Source: VRUE01 sp963796705
GTDB taxonomy: Bacteria > Actinomycetota > Thermoleophilia > Solirubrobacterales > 70-9
Assembly: GCA_963796705.1 (NCBI GenBank)
Contig: CAWCMK010000001.1
Coordinates: 1-64,000, forward strand
Direction: 5' to 3'
Length of the DNA: 64,000 bases
Shown here: positions 62,001 to 64,000 of the stretch, piece by piece
How the letters are laid out: each line of letters starts with the position of its first letter
Numbering within the stretch: position 1 is the first letter of the stretch
Notes under the pieces: model-generated
The model's database searches: none
The model's input: the letters and a program-made list of their open reading frames with translations, nothing else
Told to the model about the DNA's origin: nothing
Position numbers and translations under genes: made by a program

Positions 62001-62476
62001 TGCTCGAGGTTGACCTCCTCGCCGATCGCCAGGGAGAAGCCGGCCGGGCGCAGGCCGGCGTCCGGGACCGCCTCGGCAAGGGCCGTGGCGCTGGCGATTA
62101 CGATCGCGTCCGCTTCGCTGCGGATCGCCTCCAGAGCATCGATGCGCAGGCCGACGAGATGCGGCGGCGGGCTGATGTGGGAGGCGTATCCGGTTCCGCG
62201 CGAGGGGTAGAGGCGAACCCGCCGTGGCGCCAGGTAGGCGCCCAGGTCGGCTGCCAGGTCGCGAGCGGAGCGATCGTCGGGACTCACGATCAGGGCGGGG
62301 CGACCAGCGAGGCCACGCTCGTCCTCGAGCAGCGCCGCCAGCAGCAGGGGGCGCAGGGTCGAGGAACTGCGCACACTGAGCGGACCCGCGCCGCCGGCAG
62401 CCGCACGGGCATCGGCGGCGAGCGCCTGCAAGCGCTCGCTCTCGGCGGCTATCTCAAGGAGGGGTCGAAGGCTCAT
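59078..62476 (-). CDS. mfd: Transcription-repair coupling factor
   Basis: Releases stalled RNA polymerase and recruits UvrA at transcription-blocking lesions. 1,132 residues: UvrB-like N-terminal module (LRPLLLAALLEDERGLAGRP ...), RNA-polymerase-interacting domain (FSDLRVGDHVVHEDHGVARF), RecG-like translocase with Walker A GDVGFGKTEVALRA, LVIVDEEQRFGVKQK and LSLSATPIPRTLQMS, TRG-like EAHGQMDEALLEETMLDFLR, TTTIIESGLDIPSANTLIV, and a C-terminal D7 domain. ATG 62476. Confidence 0.96.
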   Translation of the reverse strand: MSLRPLLEIAAESERLQALAADARAAAGGAGPLSVRSSSTLRPLLLAALLEDERGLAGRPALIVSPDDRSARDLAADLGAYLAPRRVRLYPSRGTGYASHISPPPHLVGLRIDALEAIRSEADAIVIASATALAEAVPDAGLRPAGFSLAIGEEVNLEQAARELVGAGYERVEQVEERGQFAVRGGILDVFPATEERSVRIELFGDEIESMRWFSTFTQRSLGEAKQVELAPAAELDVEHRELAELAVMEAEEEGRETPSLADVLPLDYFGAPLELVPEEAAVILTAPEEVEPALRDHWEDATAAQLGADARRLYVDVAAPLARRAVLSLTGVGEDDEGALRASRAESPARSLKEAEGELRKLVNSGYRVLVAFDSLGEAQRARYGLDRLDAALLEGAGLSPEPGLSFAEARLREGFVSPELKLAVFPFRRLVHRRRATERRGPGTGRGRLAFSDLRVGDHVVHEDHGVARFAGFETREVGGITRDYLYLEYKGEDRVYVPTDQLAKLSRYVGAGGPPTLSALGGRRWQNMKARARRAAGALAGELLNLYAERRTRRGHAFAADGEWVMALEASFAYRETADQVEAIDAVKGDMEAEQPMDRLVCGDVGFGKTEVALRAAVKAASDGKQVMMLVPTTILAQQHLGTFGERLADLPFVIEGVSRLRRPAEVKSILAEFEAGRVDILIGTHRLLSRDVRASDLGLVIVDEEQRFGVKQKELMRQLKLKVDVLSLSATPIPRTLQMSLAGLRDISVIETPPEGRRPVRTYVGPYEEDLVRHAIQREVERGGQAFFLHNRIESLPEVTERLRAIVPGARFAEAHGQMDEALLEETMLDFLRGGADCLVTTTIIESGLDIPSANTLIVERADQLGLSQAYQIRGRVGRSSERAFAYLLYPSAETLTEEAAARLSTLADHTELGSGFKIAMRDLDIRGAGDLLGEEQSGHVAAVGFELYCQMIDEAVAEAAGSSEGEAGEAPEPVRLDVPVDAFLPAAYIPFEAAKIDVHRRIAGARAPGELRAIRDELGDRFGPPPSEVENLLALQRARIELGLAGARNVELRGGRLSVSGVELGSAEAGVLVEQVEGALYEWREKTASLRVPEDPGERLAAVLTMAKGLREATGTETAEADMLPAS

Positions 62477-62488
62477 GGCACGCGAAGC

Positions 62489-62510
62489 GCCCGGATCGCG
62501 CGATCCGGGC
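62489..62510. promoter_or_regulatory. 22-bp perfect palindrome upstream of mfd
   Basis: GCCCGGATC-GCGC-GATCCGGGC lies 13-34 bases upstream of the mfd start, in the 72-base gap to a divergent membrane-protein gene. No T-run on either side in frame for a terminator; a dimeric repressor site or shared operator is plausible. Confidence 0.45.
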
Positions 62511-62548
62511 CGCCGTTTGATTCTAGATCCCGGCTACGCTCTTCCCCG

Positions 62549-63076
62549 ATGCGGATCCGACAACCGTTCGCGCTTGGCTCGACCGTTGGCGCACTCGCCC
62601 ATCACGTCTTCGAGACCCGCGCCGGGGTCGGGCTGGTCTTCGAGCCACAGCTCGGGCGGCGTGGCGCCCTCGCCCTGTGGGCCACACTGTTCCCGGCTAT
62701 GGCCTACTCCGCTGTGCGCGGAGGGGCAACCCACGAGCGCCTCTCGGCGATCAACTCCGGGATCGGCGCCGCCGGGGTGGCGGTCCACTTCGCCGCGTGG
62801 CCCTGGTCGCTGCACGGGGCGGTGCCGATGCTCGAGGAAGCAGAGGGCCTGAGCAGAGCCCAACTCCCCGCCTACAACGCGGTCCTCTGGTTCTGGGGCT
62901 CCTGCAGCGCCCTGAGTCTTCTCAGCGAGGCCCGACCGAGCGCCCGCCGAGTGGGCCTGATAGCGGCGGCGCTGAGCTTCCCGGCATTGTTGGCTTCAGC
63001 ACGCCATCATTTCCGCTGGGCGCGCGAGCAGGCGATGCTGCAGCCCGAGCGCTGGAGCCCGGCGTTGCGCGAATGA
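62549..63076 (+). CDS. Membrane protein, 175 aa
   Basis: From ATG 62549. About four hydrophobic segments (LALWATLFPAMAYSAV, INSGIGAAGVAVHFAAWPWS, AVLWFWGSCSALSLL, GLIAAALSFPALLASA) and a conserved-looking FETRAGVGLVFEPQLG near the N-terminus. Its stop overlaps the deacetylase ATG (ATGA), so they are co-translated. Family not recognised. Confidence 0.65.
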   Translation: MRIRQPFALGSTVGALAHHVFETRAGVGLVFEPQLGRRGALALWATLFPAMAYSAVRGGATHERLSAINSGIGAAGVAVHFAAWPWSLHGAVPMLEEAEGLSRAQLPAYNAVLWFWGSCSALSLLSEARPSARRVGLIAAALSFPALLASARHHFRWAREQAMLQPERWSPALRE

Positions 63077-63864
63077 GCGGCGCCCGGGTTGAGGGCGTCC
63101 TCAGCCTCAGCTTCGACAATCTCGGCGAGGCCGCCGAGATTGGTGCCGGAGCTCGGGATCCGCTGCTCCCGCCTGGGGGTCACCCGACTGCGACGATCGC
63201 CGTCCCGGCGATCCTGGCGGAGCTCGCCGCACGCCGGCTCCGGGCGAGCTTCTTCGTCGAGGGACTCAATGCCGAGATCTACCCGGACCTCCTGCGGCGG
63301 ATCGACTCCGAAGGACATGAGGTCGCCTACCACGCCTGGACGCACGAGCAGTGGGGCGAGCTTTCCGCAACGGAGCAGCGCGCGAATCTCGCCCGCGGAA
63401 TCGAGGCCTTCGGGCAGATCGGGCTGGCCCCACGCGGGATGCGCCCCCCGGGCGGCGCCCTGGGCCCCGGGGGTGTCGAGGTACTGCGCGATGCGGGCCT
63501 GCGCTACGGCTCGCCGGCCGGCCTCGGCGCCAGCGTCGTTGGCGGCATCGCCCTGCTCTGCTTTCGCTGGAGTCTCGTCGATGCCAGCTGCTTGCTGCCG
63601 GAGCTCGGGTCCGCGCGCATGGCAATGACCGGGTCGAAGGAGCCGGCGAGACCGGAGGACTTCCTTGCCCACGTCGTGCGGGAGGTCGAGCAGCTCGAGA
63701 CCGCGGGCGGCTACGCCGCCATCGTCCTGCACCCCTTTTTGCTTGACTGGCTCGGCCTGGAGCGCCTTCGCGAGCTCCTCGACCGCCTGAGCGCCGCCCG
63801 GCTAAACGGGCTCGAGGTGGGGCGCTGCGACCGGGCGGCGGAGGGGTTGCTCGGCGCTAAGTGA
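63073..63864 (+). CDS. Polysaccharide deacetylase (NodB-like)
   Basis: A 263-residue carbohydrate-esterase-4-type protein. Motif 1 reads LSFDNLGEA (Asp-Asn in place of Asp-Asp), motif 2 YHAWTHEQWG (HxxxH spacing), motif 3 MRPPGGALGPGG (RPPxG), and GGYAAIVLHPFLLDW is the C-terminal His motif. It could remove N-acyl groups from cell-wall glycans, but no signal peptide is seen, so a cytoplasmic substrate is possible. Start ATG 63073. Confidence 0.82.
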   Translation: MSGARVEGVLSLSFDNLGEAAEIGAGARDPLLPPGGHPTATIAVPAILAELAARRLRASFFVEGLNAEIYPDLLRRIDSEGHEVAYHAWTHEQWGELSATEQRANLARGIEAFGQIGLAPRGMRPPGGALGPGGVEVLRDAGLRYGSPAGLGASVVGGIALLCFRWSLVDASCLLPELGSARMAMTGSKEPARPEDFLAHVVREVEQLETAGGYAAIVLHPFLLDWLGLERLRELLDRLSAARLNGLEVGRCDRAAEGLLGAK

Positions 63865-63908
63865 GGCGGCCCGGCCGCCGCTTGTCCCGAGGCGAAACCG
63901 AACGCCGA

Positions 63909-64000
63909 TCAGCGGGCGCGGACCGCCGCGATCGTCTCGCGCAGCGTCTCGCGGGCGTCATGATGAGGCATCCAGTGCAGCTCGCGACGCGCCTTGGTGG
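63909..64000 (-). CDS. C-terminal end of an NAD-dependent sugar epimerase (partial)
   Basis: The minus strand at the right edge reads TKARRELHWMPHHDARETLR then ETIAAVRAR and TGA 63909-63911. A KARRELGWxPxxxxxETL ending is the characteristic tail of extended short-chain dehydrogenase-type NDP-sugar epimerases. The rest lies beyond the window. Confidence 0.75.
   Translation of the reverse strand, partial: TKARRELHWMPHHDARETLRETIAAVRAR

Overview
The window is roughly 70% G+C. It carries actinobacterial-type conjugation genes, a DUF6062 gene and an eno-ftsB-ppiC-mfd housekeeping block, so a high-GC actinobacterium is likely, probably class Thermoleophilia (inference; no rRNA or marker is present). 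It reads as an integrated conjugative element carrying a resistance cargo (about 1-44,890), then chromosome from an initiator tRNA at 44,896 to the right edge.

Conjugation genes lie on both sides of the cargo. On the left (1-4,990) are an SCO6880-type protein, a VirB4-like ATPase and a VirD4/TraG-like coupling protein. On the right (33,474-44,744) are a sigma factor, a MobF relaxase-helicase, an SOS-box gene, SSB, an ArdC-type gene split by an IS110 element, ParB, small element proteins and an HNH-like protein.

The cargo (5,250-33,330) is a fluoride and arsenic resistance island. I find six fluoride (crcB-motif) riboswitches within 21.6 kb, at 5254(+), 17757(-), 18902(-), 19002(+), 26751(-) and 26816(+). 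They precede: (a) an orphan membrane protein; (b) a long leftward operon for a complex-I-like/Hyf-like membrane complex that has lost its NiFe and proximal FeS ligands, then a universal stress protein, two CrcB fluoride channels, a triple-DUF190 protein, a small membrane protein and ilvD; (c) an MlaF-like ATPase; (d) two MutS-family ATPases, a dynamin-like GTPase and a HEAT-repeat protein; (e) a second enolase (the classic fluoride-sensitive enzyme) plus a Cys-rich protein; (f) DUF6062, NUDIX, a small protein, a HAD protein and a DUF2180 protein, with an MFS transporter downstream. In nearly all of them the 3' end of the aptamer can pair with the Shine-Dalgarno region, so fluoride would switch translation on. 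An arsenic cluster follows: arsR, a 51-residue Cys-rich protein and arsC, divergent from a metallophosphoesterase and an AqpS-like channel.

The IS110 copy is informative: its 5' non-coding end encodes a bridge RNA whose guide segments match both its own ends and the ardC site where it sits.

To the right of the tRNA are Ppx/GppA, a ThDP enzyme, tRNA-Leu, an ECF sigma factor with a fused anti-sigma-like tail, a UPF0173 hydrolase, a zinc-ribbon pseudo-rhomboid, class I aldolase, a GT-C-like membrane protein, FtsB/DivIC, enolase, SurA-like PPIase, Mfd, a deacetylase and the end of an epimerase gene.

Single-base frameshifts are dense in 1-4,500 and 8,880-21,950 and sparse elsewhere. Those I resolved are mostly 1-nt insertions in otherwise well-conserved proteins, so I treat the genes as real and the shifts as probably technical. 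Ends inside these blocks were inferred by joining frames and are approximate.
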